NCBI RefSeq assembly: GCF_003473485.1
Contig: NC_053046.1
Span: 6,892,001 to 6,956,000, forward strand
DNA: 64,000 bases
Direction of reading: 5' to 3'
Source: Medicago truncatula
Lineage: Eukaryota; Streptophyta; Magnoliopsida; Fabales; Fabaceae
In this document: positions 23,501 to 35,413 of the stretch, piece after piece
Layout: each line of letters starts with the position of its first letter
How positions within the stretch are numbered: position 1 is the stretch's first letter
Made by a program: the position numbers and the translations under genes
Notes under the pieces: model-generated
Database searches by the model: none
What the model was told of the DNA's origin: nothing
The model's input: the letters and a program-made list of their open reading frames with translations, nothing else

Positions 23501-26246
23501 ATATTTCATCCTCAAAACGCTCACGGCCCTCAAGGAGTATTCCAAGGTAGGTATAAACATTGCTCTGAATGGTCAATATAATATTTTCATGCTCATCTTC
23601 TGAGAAGGGGATGCTTTTGTAAAGAATCTTGGCCTGCCGTAAATATTAGCAATACTATGAACACATCATTTATTACTTGCAAATATCAGTGATTTTCTAG
23701 AAGTGGGGCTGGCAAAAATTTATTTCCACAATAGTCAAATACCCATGTATAACCAGATACCGCGCTAATCTATGATATTAGTTATCAATTTTTCCTTTAA
23801 TTCAAAATTTGCTTTGCTGAACATGGAAATACTTGATGACAGAAAGGAATGTATCATACTCCCACCGATCCTATTTATAAAAGACAACTAGGTTTTTTTT
23901 TCTCAATATAAGAAACATAGCACTATTTAGTCTATTAATTAATTATAGAATCTCCTTTTACATACCTGCTTCATTGTGAGTTTTATTTTAACAAGAAATC
24001 CATCTTTTTCATCCAATTAGATACATTAGTCAATTAAATGGATTACTTCTTTAAAAAAGTAGCATTAACTGCCTTCAAGGTGGTTCCTTGTATTTTGGTC
24101 ATTTATTTCTTATTTATACACAGGACTTGAGCGAGAAATGATTAGCATATATAGCAACTTTTGCAAGATAGATGACTGCAGTATATTATGACTATCTAAG
24201 TTACTCTTAGAGTCTAGAAAACTCCCAGATGTTACTCTTATTAATGTTTTCTAAATTAAGAAGAAAAAAATTGGGAACCAATGCTAGAATACAAAAAAAA
24301 TTGTAAATAAACCAAAACAAAGTATGACTAGCGACTTGATTCACAGACGTAATTACTCGAATGAGAAATCTTAATCACCTGCTTAAAAATAGTGCTTGTT
24401 CCAGATCCACTGCAACCAACCAAGAGAAGCTTCTGAACTATTCCGTGCTCAAGGTAGTCGGGAATTGATCTGCTAGCCATATTGGAGTGTTGTTCTCCAA
24501 GAGAACTCGAAGATTTAGAAGGAACTGGCAGGGACAAGAAAGCGCATACAAGCTTGGTTCCAGCCTAGCAATTCAAACAAATAAAATAGTATGTAGCAAA
24601 TACCATTGAGCTAGAAGAAAATAAGAGACGAATACACTCCAAAAAGGTAAGTTACCTTTCCCCATATGTACCCTCGTGTATTCTTCTGTCCCTCTTCTTG
24701 ATAAGAACCATCCTCATTGACCCAAAAGTGTGGGTTACCAGCAGTCTGAACTCCTGCCAACTGCACAACCAAAACACAATTCCTTCAACAATTTTGTTCA
24801 ACAAAAACAAGATATATATAATTCGTGATAGAGGGTCTTTCAAAACTATTTGTGCATATATTAAATAAATTTCCGACCTGCAACATTCGAAGCTCCACTT
24901 TTGTTATTTCACGACCATTAACGAAAACCTGTGTGTTTCCATTACTAGCATCTGGCTGGATGGGACTTCCAACATTCAAATGGGCACTTATAATACTGGA
25001 AGGCTTCTGTCCTTCCTGTGAAACCACAAACAAAACCAGCATCCATAATTAAGCATAAGAATTAAGAAGCATACAAATCAGAAAATTCACGGAGAAAAAA
25101 CATATACATGTATAAATAAATATATACCTTCCCCCAAAATCCAGATACTTTATCATACCAATAGTTTCCCGGCTTAAGCTTCTTTGGAGGGTTCGAACAG
25201 TTCTGCAAGGTAACTAATTCCTCATAAGAAAGTGGTTTCCCATTCACACAAATGTAATTCGGTGGAAGCTGATTTGCTTCACAAAACCTCTCGGCTTTCA
25301 TTATCTGTCTAACCTCCAACTGATTAAGCAATCGCTTAAGCATCCGAGAACATTTACCTAAATTCACTCTATTCGACTCATCTATAGCAAATCCAATGCA
25401 AGTAACACACTTTCTACCTTCCGGCATAGACCCCATTGCTCTAAGCACACAATTACTACAATACTTTGCATCACAAACCAAACAAACCTCTTTATCAGTA
25501 AACCTATTCCCCTTAAAACATCGATAACACGACCCTTTCTTTCCCTTCGTTAATGGCTCCCTTTTAACCGGTCTAGTCACGGTTTCCTCAACCTCAAACT
25601 CCTCATTCAAATCATCATCACCATCCTCATCAGATTCCACATCAAAAGTAACAGCCGGAACACGTTTACCATCACAATCCTCCGCTTTCAACGAAGAAAC
25701 ACGCGTCGATGGATACTCTAAACTCAACACAGACTCAGTTGAACCCCAATCTTGTTGATTCAACTCCATAGTACTAGAGCTTCTAGTTCTACTGCTAGGT
25801 AACTCACTAGAGGTTGATTCTTCGAGCAACCTCGAAGAATCACCCAAATCGGAAAACTCGCCGGAGATTTCATTTTCAATTCCGTTTGAGAAATCAAACG
25901 GTCCAGAACTACTTAATTCACCGGAAAGTTCACAGACGTTAATCTGTGAACCACGGTGATCGAAAGCAATAACGGAAGTGGGAGAAACCGTTCTCTCCGA
26001 AGCTAATTCGAGTTCTTTGGAAACCCTAGATTCGCCGGAGTTTAGTGTTCTTAGCTCTTTTGCATGGTGCGGTGGTAGAAGCGGTTGTACAACCGGTAAA
26101 GAGAGAGTTTCGGAGAGAGGGACCTGGGAAACGACGGCGGCGACCGGAATGTTGTCGACGGTGATGGGAACAGCTCGAGGAAGATCGTAAGTTAGCGGTG
26201 GACCGTCGTATTCGACGGCGAAGGAATATTCCGGCGCCGGTGACAT
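20550..26246 (-). CDS. XLG1: Extra-large G-protein alpha subunit (XLG1-like), eight exons
   Basis: Minus-strand exons 26246-25128, 25015-24878, 24760-24656, 24564-24379, 23633-23456, 22089-21848, 21707-21544 and 21141-20550 join in phase to 907 residues. The N-terminus ([16 protein letters not shown]) is typical of XLG proteins. A cysteine-rich region follows ([34 protein letters not shown]), then [13 protein letters not shown]. The G-alpha-like half has a P-loop variant [33 protein letters not shown] where canonical G-alpha has DVGGQ, and the guanine-recognition NKFD. Plant XLGs pair with G-beta-gamma at the plasma membrane and nucleus and act in immunity, root and hormone signalling; that role is known from the family. 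Intron 5 holds a duplicated segment and a copia-type LTR remnant. XLG1 rather than XLG2/3 is my best guess from the N-terminus. Confidence 0.93.
22165..23070. repeat. Tandem duplication within XLG intron 5
   Basis: A block of about 290-320 bp at roughly 22165-22452 is repeated in the same orientation at about 22743-23070. Shared landmarks are gggagatcctactatttt, tctaatgaagataaa, agattaataaagcta and gattatgcaat. The copies have diverged by substitutions and small indels, and the second carries an extra stretch. Between them lies a copia-like LTR remnant, so the duplication may be linked to that insertion. Confidence 0.75.
22510..22745 (+). mobile_element. Copia-type LTR remnant with primer-binding site, in XLG intron 5
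   Basis: The sequence atttctatca followed by tggtatcagagcg at about 22688 is the usual junction between an LTR end and a primer-binding site complementary to initiator tRNA-Met in Ty1-copia elements. The stretch just upstream (cacacaaggct words and a TATA-like gtgtatatatgtac) fits an LTR. No internal coding region remains. It is an old fragment. Confidence 0.5.
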
Positions 26247-26557
26247 GATTCTAATTTAAGAGGAAATGCAATGAAAGCATGAGAGAAAAAAGGAAATGGA
26301 ATTTTTGTAAAAGATTATTGGAATTTGCGAGAAGGATTTGGTGAAAGGAATAATAGGTTGTGTTGTTCAGTGGAGTGTGCAGTGCATAGATTAAGGGAAA
26401 TGAATTTTGTGTGAGTGTGAAGAAAAGGAAAAACAAAAAGGTAATTTTAAGGTGATTTTTTTATTAACAGTGATTTTTTTTTTTTGTATTAATGAAGTAT
26501 TAATATTCTAGTTTGGAGTTTTGTTTTCAACCCTCCGATTCTCGAGAGAAAATAGTA

Positions 26558-26703
26558 CTCCCTCCGTTTTATTTACAAGAAACAATTTATTTTTTAGATA
26601 CATTAAATAATTTATGTATTTGATTTAGATTCTTGACTAGATGCATACATTATTCAATATATCTAAAAAGTCAACTTTGTATTGTAAACAGGACCGGAAG
26701 GAG
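26558..26703. mobile_element. Stowaway-type (Tc1/mariner) MITE, TA TSD
   Basis: The 146 bp element starts ctccctccgttttattta and ends gtaaacaggaccggaaggag; these ends are inverted. TA flanks it at 26556-26557 and 26704-26705. Stowaway ends of the CTCCCTCCG type are very common in plants. It lies about 0.3 kb upstream of the XLG start codon. Confidence 0.88.
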
Positions 26704-26705
26704 TA

Positions 26706-28130
26706 TGCTAAGATGAAATTAGGTAGAGATGGAGACATAAGTAAAGACTTATCAAAAAACGGTTTTATATAAGAATCAAACTTATGTAAACAATTTATAC
26801 TTGTCGGAGTTCATTCACAACTTGAGCTCATATGTTTGGTTTTATAATAATTTGGAGTTTGATCAAATGAGTTTTTCTTTAATAAATAAAAGTCTATTTT
26901 TCCTCAAATTGTTGTAATTGTAAATGTTATTTAAGTCTCAAAGTCTCTTTAATATAAATTGAGGCGTCATCTCTTCACCAATTTTTTTTTTTTTTTAAAC
27001 AAAAAGTCTATATAAATTAGGTTTCACATGCTTAAGACATGTCTTAATGTATATTACTCGTCAACTTGACCCTAAACATGAGAGTGAATTCGGTCGTTAC
27101 GATGCATGAACCAATTTGTTACGAACTCAACTAACTTAGTTATAATCTCGTACGAACTAAATGAACTCAAAATTTGTTATGTTTTTTTTCCAACTTTTGG
27201 TTTGTAAATATTGTTTACACTCTGTTGTTTTTTCCTCGACACACCTTATGCTAGGAAGACCTTTTTGTTGTGGTAATATATTCCATTTTAGTATTGTTAT
27301 GGTAATATATTCCATTTTAGTCTCTTAAAAAATTTAGTTATAATTTTTTTTAAGGGAACCTAGTTATCATTTGGTAATAATAGTAATATTGTTTAATAAT
27401 AAGTAGAATAATGATATAATATAGTGATAATGATGTAAGGTGAAGGAATAGGGTATAGTGTAGTGGTGGAACAGAAGTGAAAAAGAAAGGAGAACAGGTT
27501 ACAGGAAAGTGAAACGGGAAATGTGGAATTGGAATCTTTGTGCTTTTTGTTTGGCGAATGTGGGGTTTGGAGTTTGCCCACCACTTTGTCCTTTTGCATA
27601 GCTGAAGTTGGCATCCTATCCTATCCAATCTTGTTTTTCTATCTATTAATTACTATAATTACTAACTAATCTTTTAATTAGATTTTTTGTTACAGTACTA
27701 CATTATTTATGTTACTTTATAAGGTTTTTTTCTTTTTCTATACGTCTCTTATAGTATATATTTTAATTAAAGAAGTGGGGGAAATCCCTTTCATCTAATT
27801 TCCTTTTTGAACCAAAAAAGGGTGGGGTGGTCCAGGTTTTGGTGCTACATAAAACCCAGTCACCCACGAACAAAAAGCACTCCATTACTATGACATGTTC
27901 AATTATTAGTGAATGAATGAAGGAATGTGAAGGATGTGTTAGAATTTTTATATTCTATAGGTGAGATTTAACATGGGAATGGAGAGTTGTTTTCCACCAT
28001 GGGAAATTAAATCTTAAACATTGGATCAAATAAAGAACACCCTCTTACCATATTCCTTCAACACTAGATTAATTTTACATTATATTTCATCCTCTCTCTT
28101 TCATGTCCCCACCACCAACATCAAAGTTCT
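26706..28130. other. Intergenic DNA upstream of XLG, no gene seen
   Basis: AT-rich DNA with no credible gene. One small direct repeat is present: ggtaatatattccattttag occurs twice, about 36 bp apart, near 27270-27320. Short frames around 27350-27630 on the minus strand look random. Confidence 0.4.
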
Positions 28131-28132
28131 CA

Positions 28133-28245
28133 ATATGTCGGGTAGCACTTGTATGACATAGAGTTAGTTGACATTAGTCAATCACAATGTCACAATGCTT
28201 GTGATTGGTCAATGTCACCAAACTCTATGTCACATAAGTGTTATC
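28133..28245. repeat. Short hairpin (MITE-like palindrome)
   Basis: The left arm gtagcacttgtatgacatag continues through agttgacattagtcaatcac and faces the right arm gtgattggtcaatgtcacc and ctctatgtcacataagtgtt. Arms of about 45 bp surround a loop of roughly 12 bp. The flanks are only loosely alike, so the TSD is uncertain. It could be a tiny MITE; a transcript would fold into a miRNA-precursor-like stem. Confidence 0.65.
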
Positions 28246-28340
28246 ACAATGTGTGACTTCAAAAACCTCAAACCTTCAAACACTTTCGAATTCAAACATT
28301 GAAACCCAGATTAACATGTTAAATTAGATAATTTTTTAAT

Positions 28341-28701
28341 GGCTAAAATATGGTTTTGGTCCCTGCAAATATGCCTCGTTTTGGTTTTAGTCCCTGCAAA
28401 AAAAAATTTGTTGTTTTTGGTCCCTGCAAATATGTCTCATTTTGGTTTTGGTCCCTGGCTCCACTTTTGTGATAATTTGCACATGTGTCACATGATGACT
28501 TAAACATTTATTAGAGAAATAGTCCCTGCAAAATCTTTTGATTTTGAAAAAGGTCCCTGCAAAATATTTTATTTTTGGAAATAGTCCGGGACTATTTCCA
28601 AAAATAAAATATTTTGCATGGACCAAAAACAACAATTTTTTTTTACAGGGACTAAAACCAAAACGAGACATATTTGCAGGGACCAAAACCATATTTTAGT
28701 C
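28341..28701. mobile_element. Mutator-type MITE, 9 bp TSD ('ggtccctgcaaa' family)
   Basis: The left end ggctaaaatatggttttggt is inverted relative to the right end accaaaaccatattttagtc. Both arms repeat the motif ggtccctgcaaatatg several times, and pairing covers most of the 361 bp. The flanks are the exact 9 bp direct repeat TTTTTTAAT at 28332-28340 and 28702-28710. The arm at 9700-9916 is a relative. No coding capacity. Confidence 0.88.
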
Positions 28702-28710
28702 TTTTTTAAT

Positions 28711-29976
28711 TAAAAATTAAATACTATTTATCTTCATGTGTTCTTTAAAGAATCTTCACCTTCATCAATTTTTTATGATACAAGCTCAAATCTAAAAAAC
28801 CACAAGTAGAAAATATCCAAATCTGTTAAATCACGGCAACAACAACCTTTCTTAAATGAACATATTAAGTCCACATGAGGTCACATAAATTTCTACTCAC
28901 TCCATAGCCATTTTTCTGATACAATAGAAAATTGCAATTGGAGGAACCTCTTTAAATTTCCAGGAAGCAAATTGTAAACATGGGTATTATTTCTGAGATT
29001 TAAAGAGAAAGTTATTGTTGCCATGATATTTTTCTTTATATTCATCAATTTCTTTTTTATCAAATATTTTCAAAAGCTAAAGACTAAAGTTAAATCTGAG
29101 AAACCAAAAAAACAGCAGAATTATGAATCAATGGAACAATCAAATAAAATAATTATGAAAACAAGGAAATAAAATAAGTTTTTGGTGGGTTTTCTAATTG
29201 AAGAAACAACATGCCCCAATCCCATGAAAATGGAAAAGCTTGGTTATTGGGGAACACTTGGAGAAGGAAAAAAAACGATAATAATGGAACCAGTACGGTT
29301 ACTGAGGTCATTTTTTCCTTTTGGGTATGTGAACAAGATGAATATGATTGCAGAAAAATCAAGTGCAGGCGGTCTACCATAAAGCAATGCTCAGCATATA
29401 ATCTAATTAGTTATTCAGCTTTTTTTTTTTTTTTTATCTTTTTGTTGTTTGTTGTTATTTTGTTTCTTACGTTTTCCTTTTCAAGTGTGCTGTGTTACAA
29501 GCAATATAGTTGCACGTTGCTGGATTCTGATTCGACCTCTCGACATGAGTTTTTCACCACTGTGTTGCGTGTGAATCCTTCCTCAATTGGAGTCTTCCGT
29601 TTGTCATTCGGGAGTTTCAACTTCTTTTTTTTATGAGAAAATAGATTTTCAGTTAGAAACTAAACAAGGCAAAACTAACCTCTCTTACATTATCTTTTAA
29701 TAGATAGAAGTTTTAAGGTAGGAGAAAAAACATCGAAGTTTTAAGGTAGGAGAAAAAACATCAAATAAGCTACGATCAAAATTTAGAGAAGAGCGTTCGA
29801 GACTCGCTAATAGGTAACACATCAATTAGCTTCATGATGATACATACGACAAACATATATTCTCTGTCCAGGGCAGTGGAGAAGAGAAAGCACCTCTTAA
29901 AAGAAAGATTGGATGAATGCATCACAATATCCAAACAACAGGAGAATCCATTTTAAAAATAATATTTTTTAATGAG
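28711..29976. other. Intergenic DNA, no supported gene
   Basis: The open frame at 29211-29636 (plus) ends in low-complexity Phe/Leu runs from poly-T and has no recognisable domain. The sequence gaagttttaaggtaggagaa is duplicated in tandem at about 29709-29762 (29 bp unit), just left of the long-TIR element. Confidence 0.4.
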
Positions 29977-31376
29977 TAGGCAATTACCCGCCTGAAATTG
30001 TAAGTTTCGTCAATTACCTCCTGAAATTAACAAAACTTCAATTACCACTTGAAATTGCACAACGTTAATCAATTTACCCTATCCGTCAAATTCTTCTGTT
30101 AGTCAACATGACGTTTTGCAAATACTCCTAAAGTTTTGCGCTTATGTGCAAAATGTCTCTTGAACTTGAAAATTTATATTTTTTTCTTATCCTTAAAATG
30201 ACTGCATTATCACTCAATTGTAGAGCATATTAGCTAAGTTTTGACGATTACAACTATATATTGGCAGTATGGTAGAACAAGTTGGCAGTATTTGGTAAAC
30301 CTTACAATAATGTTCAAAACTCACGAATATTTACAAAACAAACATAAAAGCATTTCTTTGTTCCAACATCATATGTTGTTTTTTCTTTTTCAAGTTGTCT
30401 TTCACCCCATTAGAGATCAAAACGATGGTGGCTATCATGTTTTTTTATTCTCTTAAAAAAAATAATGAAATATACATAATATAATATTATTATCATTTCT
30501 TTGAATCCTAACGTGGGGAAGAAGACCATGATTCCTTCAAGATATTTTATAAGGCTTAGTACATGCTTTGGTCCCTTAACTTATTTTTGAATTTCATTTT
30601 GGTCCCTTGACTTTAAACCGTCTCAATTTGGTCCCATAACTTTACCTCCGTTTACCTAAGTGGTCCCTTCTGTTAGTTTTTTTAACAGAAGGGACCACTT
30701 AGGTAAACGGAGGTAAAATTATGGGACCAAATTGAGACGGTTTAAAGTTAAGGGACCAAAATGAAATTCAAAAATAAGTTAAGGGACCAAATCATGTATT
30801 AAGCCTATTTTATAAAGTGAGAGAAGTAACAAGTTTATGTATTTTTTCTTAAAAGTGAGAGAAGTGTGTTGGTGTAGAGTGTGCAGTGCTCTCAATATAA
30901 AGGAAGTGGGAATTTTTGGTGTGGTTAAAATTAGCAATAACAAAGCCATATATTTTGACGTCTTGGTTATGTCAATCATATGTCATTTATGTGCTTCATT
31001 ATGTATGTCATGCATTAGTTTTCCATCTGACAGGTGTGGTTGTACTTTGTTATGTTGACTTTCATATCATTAGGCTCTAATACATGATTAATGTTTGATC
31101 GTTTCAGGGAACATATATGGTTGTATACCGTCAAAACTTAGCTAATATGCTCTACAATTAAGTGATAATGCAGTCACTTTTAAGGATAAGAAAAAAAATA
31201 TTAATTTTCAAGTTCAGGGGGCATTTTGCACATAAGTGCAAAACTTCAGGGGTTATTTGCAAAACGTCATGTTGGCTAACAGAAGAATTTGACGGAGGGG
31301 GTAAATTGATTAACATTGTGCAATTTCAGGAGGGTAATTGACGAAACTTACAATTTCAGGTGGGTAATTGTCTATT
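29977..31376. mobile_element. 1.4 kb non-autonomous Mutator-like element with ~270 bp TIRs
   Basis: The left arm (about 29977-30270) begins ggcaattacccgcctgaaat and includes cgtcaattacctcctgaaat and gctaagttttgacg. The right arm (about 31108-31376) is its reverse complement: cgtcaaaacttagctaatat through aggagggtaattgacgaaac to gggtaattgtc. T-rich flanks ending in taat on both sides (tattttttaat, tattttttttaat) could be a slightly slipped target duplication. The interior lacks transposase and is interrupted by a second palindromic element at 30553-30805. Confidence 0.8.
30553..30805. mobile_element. Near-perfect palindromic MITE nested in the 1.4 kb element
   Basis: The 253 bp element is almost one continuous palindrome. 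Left ggcttagtacatgctttggt faces right accaaatcatgtattaagcc, and the arms meet at gttagtttttttaac near 30679. Both flanks are tattttataa (30543-30552 and 30806-30815), a 10 bp match that fits a 9 bp Mutator-type duplication plus one chance base. Repeated ggtccctt words link it in style to the other ggtccc-type elements. It sits wholly inside 29977-31376. Confidence 0.9.
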
Positions 31377-31377
31377 T

Positions 31378-31960
31378 ACTATTTTTTTTAATATTTAAGT
31401 GACTTGACATATCTATCCCAATTCGAAGGTTGAGTTTTGCCCACAAAGCATAGCAACATTCAAGTCTATTATAGAAGTAACATATGAACTTACCATGAGA
31501 ATCTCTAATCAAACCTCCATAAGTAGAAATCCTTAAAAGACTTTTTATGAGATCCATCAATATTAATAATCTTGTAATAATCATGCGGTGGAGGTGTCCA
31601 AGATATCTCAATGCTACATCCTATGGAATGAGATTGAGAATCCACACTACAATTGGAAGAGGAGATAACGAAACTAGCTTGGTTTGAAATTAAGAGAAGT
31701 TGATTGTCAATCATAGACTTCCTATTGAACACCAAACTATTTCTATCTTTCCAAAGCACATAAATAGCAACTCCAGAGAAAGTTTGTCAATTGTCACGTG
31801 TAGTACCAATATTAGGAGTTGTGACATTCCAATCAAACCATTGATTCAACCCAAGACCGAAAAACTTACTTACTCCAAACATCTTGGGAGATAAGATCAT
31901 TTCCATAATATTTATGCTTCTTCACAATCTCTTAAACCATGAATAAAAGTTTTAGGATAG
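31378..31960 (-). mobile_element. LINE RNase H-domain fragment
   Basis: The minus strand encodes LWKDRNSLVFNRKSMIDNQ and SWTPPPHDYYKIINIDGSHK in one frame, then GGLIRDSHGKFICYFYNRLE and LWAKLNLRIGIDMS in another. The order W-KRN-LVF, W-PP-----K-N-DGS, GG-IRDS-G, A-L is the RNase H-like domain found at the C-terminus of plant L1 LINE polyproteins. It is a frameshifted remnant abutting the right arm of the long-TIR element. Confidence 0.75.
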
Positions 31961-32525
31961 TCTCACCACGTATAGGACTTAACTTATCTCTTGTCATGCA
32001 TCTATGAATACATTTCTTAATTAGTTAAAATCTTATCATGAGATATTTTCCATAAAAAAGATGATGGGCGATGGCATGGGTGAGTAGCAATTGAGAAGAG
32101 AGGAAAATAGAGTTTCTAACGCTTGTTGAAGAAGGGGAAAGACAAAGGAAATATACTAAAATTATTGTGGAAAATGTAAATTTGAGAAATCCAACCTTCC
32201 ATGCACTACGTCTACTACATTGCTAGCTCTATATGCACGTAATTAACGATAACCCTTTGAGCATTTACTTTTATCATCACACCAAGAATCAACAACAAAA
32301 CCAAGAGAAGAAAGTCATAATTACATTTACAATTCACAATCAAGACAGAAAAATTTATGAGTTAGCAATATAAACATTAATTTATCCTCTATACCCCCAA
32401 AGACTAACTAATTAATTAACTAATCTAGTACATACATTTGCACATTAAACTCAGCAACAAATAGTTCCAGTAATCAAATTAAAAAATATGCAACATCATC
32501 ATTCATTCAATCATGAACACAAATG
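31961..32525. other. 3' flank of the JINGUBANG-type gene
   Basis: AT-rich DNA containing the likely 3' UTR of the minus-strand WD40 gene. Nothing else is recognised. Confidence 0.4.
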
Positions 32526-33899
32526 CTAGTATCTTCGTGATCCCATTTTTCGCAACGACGACACTCTAGGAAACTCACCACTACTAACACTAAGTCGTGG
32601 TGCTTGTTGGTGAGTTTGTTGTCCGGGGGGCGCATTCTCCTTAACCTTCCAAACCTTAACGGACTTATCCAAACTTCCACTATACAAAATCCACTTTCGC
32701 TCGTGTAACATCACATCGAGATCCTTCTCAGCAGCGAGACACTTCACCGGTCCAGTATGTCCACTCAACACTGACATACAAACATGTTCATTAGTAATCG
32801 ATCGTTTCCACACACAAATTGCCATGTCAGCAGAACCACTAAACACCAAACTTCCAGCCGCCACCAAACACAAAACCGCCAATTTATGACCCCTCAAAAT
32901 TCCACAATGTTCCAAATTCGTTTCGCGGACCCAATAATTGACCAACCCATCTGAAGAACCCGCGTATAAAAACGTCCCATCAGAATTTAATGTTAAAGCT
33001 GTTACTGCACATTCTTGTTTCAACAATGTCTGTGAAAAGAAATGTTTTGTTCCTTTTCCTTGCATCTCACGCCGCCAAATCTTAACTGTTCCATCAGCTG
33101 AACCGGTAAAAACCAAACCATCAAATCCAACAACTAGCGCGTTAACAGCGTCATCATGAGCTGTTACTGATTCTAAACATTTGTAATTTGAAGCACGCCA
33201 AACCTTAAAAGTCTTATCCCACGAAGCAGAGTAAATTAACGAAAGATCTTCCGTTAGACTTAAACACGAAATTGCATCATAATGTTTAATCCACAAAACA
33301 TTACGGTGTCTTCTAACCTCAACATAATTACTCGGTTTCATTGAACATTTGATATAGTTTCTTAGCGTAGGCAATGTCGCGGCTCTTCTATAAGTTTGTT
33401 CATTCTTGTTTGAAACTCTCCAAACACGAATTCTTCCATCTTGATGGCCGGTGAGAATCTTCTCACCGGCTATAACAATTGCTTTAACTAAACCACTATT
33501 TGATTTAAAACCCGCGAATTCCTTTTGATTCTTCCAAACACGAATGTTTTTACTATCAGAACCGGTGTATAATAAATCCTTCGTCGCTGCAAGCGAGTAA
33601 ATATGACCTTCTTCGCGAACTAATGAACCAACAAGAGCTTCTTCGCTAGACGAAGCTTCTTCATTAACATGCCATGGTGATTTTGATAATGGTGAAAGAG
33701 ATGCATCATAAGGTGAATTATCTGATGCCATTTGAGGATCTAAATGGGGTGCATCAGTTGTTTTGATAGGGCTGTTTTTTCGAGGATGGTTGTCGGAGTT
33801 GTAACCGTCAAATTCGTCTTTTTTCAATTTGCCAAATCTTCTACCATGAACGCTTCCTTCATCCAAGAATGTATGTCCTTTTCTTGATGACCCTGTCAT
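32526..33899 (-). CDS. JGB: JINGUBANG-type WD40-repeat protein, intronless
   Basis: A single uninterrupted frame encodes 457 residues. After a polar, Ser-rich N-terminus of about 90 residues come seven WD40 blades, visible as [120 protein letters not shown] and a last blade ending [16 protein letters not shown] basic tail, [11 protein letters not shown], closes the protein. This arrangement matches the plant JINGUBANG family, whose Arabidopsis founder restrains pollen germination in wet conditions. The beta-propeller is a protein-docking platform, with no catalytic residues expected. Lack of introns is usual for the family. Exact orthology to JGB rather than a close paralogue is uncertain. 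Confidence 0.88.
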   Translation of the reverse strand: MTGSSRKGHTFLDEGSVHGRRFGKLKKDEFDGYNSDNHPRKNSPIKTTDAPHLDPQMASDNSPYDASLSPLSKSPWHVNEEASSSEEALVGSLVREEGHIYSLAATKDLLYTGSDSKNIRVWKNQKEFAGFKSNSGLVKAIVIAGEKILTGHQDGRIRVWRVSNKNEQTYRRAATLPTLRNYIKCSMKPSNYVEVRRHRNVLWIKHYDAISCLSLTEDLSLIYSASWDKTFKVWRASNYKCLESVTAHDDAVNALVVGFDGLVFTGSADGTVKIWRREMQGKGTKHFFSQTLLKQECAVTALTLNSDGTFLYAGSSDGLVNYWVRETNLEHCGILRGHKLAVLCLVAAGSLVFSGSADMAICVWKRSITNEHVCMSVLSGHTGPVKCLAAEKDLDVMLHERKWILYSGSLDKSVKVWKVKENAPPGQQTHQQAPRLSVSSGEFPRVSSLRKMGSRRY

Positions 33900-34608
33900 T
33901 GCTAATAATGTTGATTAGTTATTTATTCCTTACTTCCTCTCATGCAAAGTTACATAAAAGAAATGATAAATTATATTTATTGTAGCTTTGGAGCTGGATG
34001 GAATAAAGAGGATAAAGGAAAAGAAGAGAAATTAAGGTTTTGTTTGTTTTACATAACATGAAAGGAAGGTTGAGAATAGACAATATGGTTTGGTTTGGTT
34101 TGATGTAAGAAATGAATGACAGACAAGGTGGTTTGTTAGGCATGTAATTGTGTTGCTTGTTAAGGATAATTGTGTTATGCCATGTCATGTTGTGTTAGGA
34201 TTAGGTGGTAATTGAATGACTAAACAAGGTAATTGTGTAAATTTAGATTTGGAATGAGTCAATGGGATTATTTGACCCGTCTAAATCACATTTGATTTGG
34301 TCAATTTACTAAAATTGTCGCCTCTTGTATTTTTAGGGTGTGTGATAATTGGCTTCTTTTGGTTGTTTCATGTTAGAGGATTTGTTTTTGAAAGGAGAAT
34401 ATGTTACATTTTCAAATATCAATAAAATATTAATTATATTTCTTTTCATTTTGTAATACTTATTTCTCTCATTATAGTTTTATATCAATAAAATATATTT
34501 TTCCTCTGATGTATCACTATTTGTTATTATATCTTAACTCACTTTAGGAAATAATTAAGCATGTTACAAGTATAGTCTCATTTTGATATCAAAATAAAAA
34601 AGAAGTTC
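33900..34608. other. 5' flank of the JINGUBANG-type gene
   Basis: Contains the promoter side of the minus-strand WD40 gene. AT-rich, with a run of ggtttggtttggtttg near 34085. No other gene or bounded repeat is seen. Confidence 0.4.
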
Positions 34609-35413
34609 ATTTTGTGTGCATGTTGAAATTTGAGGCCTAACTCATCCATAAAAAACCAATTTATAAGGTGATCATTGTCTCCTCTTTATACTCTTATCAA
34701 GAGTTTTATCTATATGATGTTAGTCTTAGGTTTTTCCCAATACATCCCAGTCACACCCAACACTCTTTGGGCTTGATGCGTGAATAGGTAGGTGGTTTTT
34801 AAATTCGACAAGCTCTAATACATGTTGAAATTTGGGGCCTAACTCATATTTACAAAACCGGCTTTTAAGGTGAAATTTGGGGTCTAACTCATCCATAAAA
34901 AACCAACTTATAAGGTGATCATTGTCTCCTCTTTATACTCTTATCAAGAATTTTATCTATATGATGTGAGTCTTAGGTTTTTCCCAATACATCCCAATCA
35001 CACCCAACACTCTTTGGGCTTGATGCGTGAATAGGTAGGTGGTTTTTAAATTCGACAAGCTCTAATACATGTTGAAATTTGGGGCCTAACTCATATTTAC
35101 AAAACCGGCTTTTAAGGTGAGGATTGCCCCCACTAATAAACACATTGTCAGGTCATCTCTTATTTGATGTGGGACTCTTAACACACACCATCACGACCAG
35201 CACTATTGGGCTTGGTTCGTGGACATAAATGGTGAGTGGTCCGAAAGCGGAAACCTGATAGCAGATGACTCAATGGATCTTGAAGAGGCTTTGATACCAT
35301 CTTAAAAATCGTGGTTGAGCCTAACACAACCTCACAAAACTGCTTGTGAGGTGAGAATTGTCCCCACTTATAAACACATTGTCAATCATCTCATATCCTA
35401 TGTGAGACTCTTA
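34609..35413. mobile_element. TRIM-like LTR fossil with a 247 bp tandem duplication
   Basis: The stretch contains several LTR-like units that start tgttgaaatttg(a/g)ggccta and end in cactcttaaca-type sequence, joined by gcttttaaggtgaggattgc and a region with gaggctttgataccatctta, which is the reverse complement of a tRNA-Met-type primer site. These are features of short terminal-repeat (TRIM-like) retroelements. A 247 bp segment (about 34622-34868) is repeated directly after itself. No protein is encoded. It is an old, rearranged remnant. Confidence 0.6.

Noticed and set aside
23869-24131. Possible Stowaway element in XLG intron 4 (actcccaccgatcctattta)
   Set aside because: The right end matches poorly and TA flanks are not convincing.
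29211-29636. 141-residue plus-strand frame
   Set aside because: The second half is poly-T-derived Phe/Leu; no domain, and a minus-strand frame of similar quality overlaps it.
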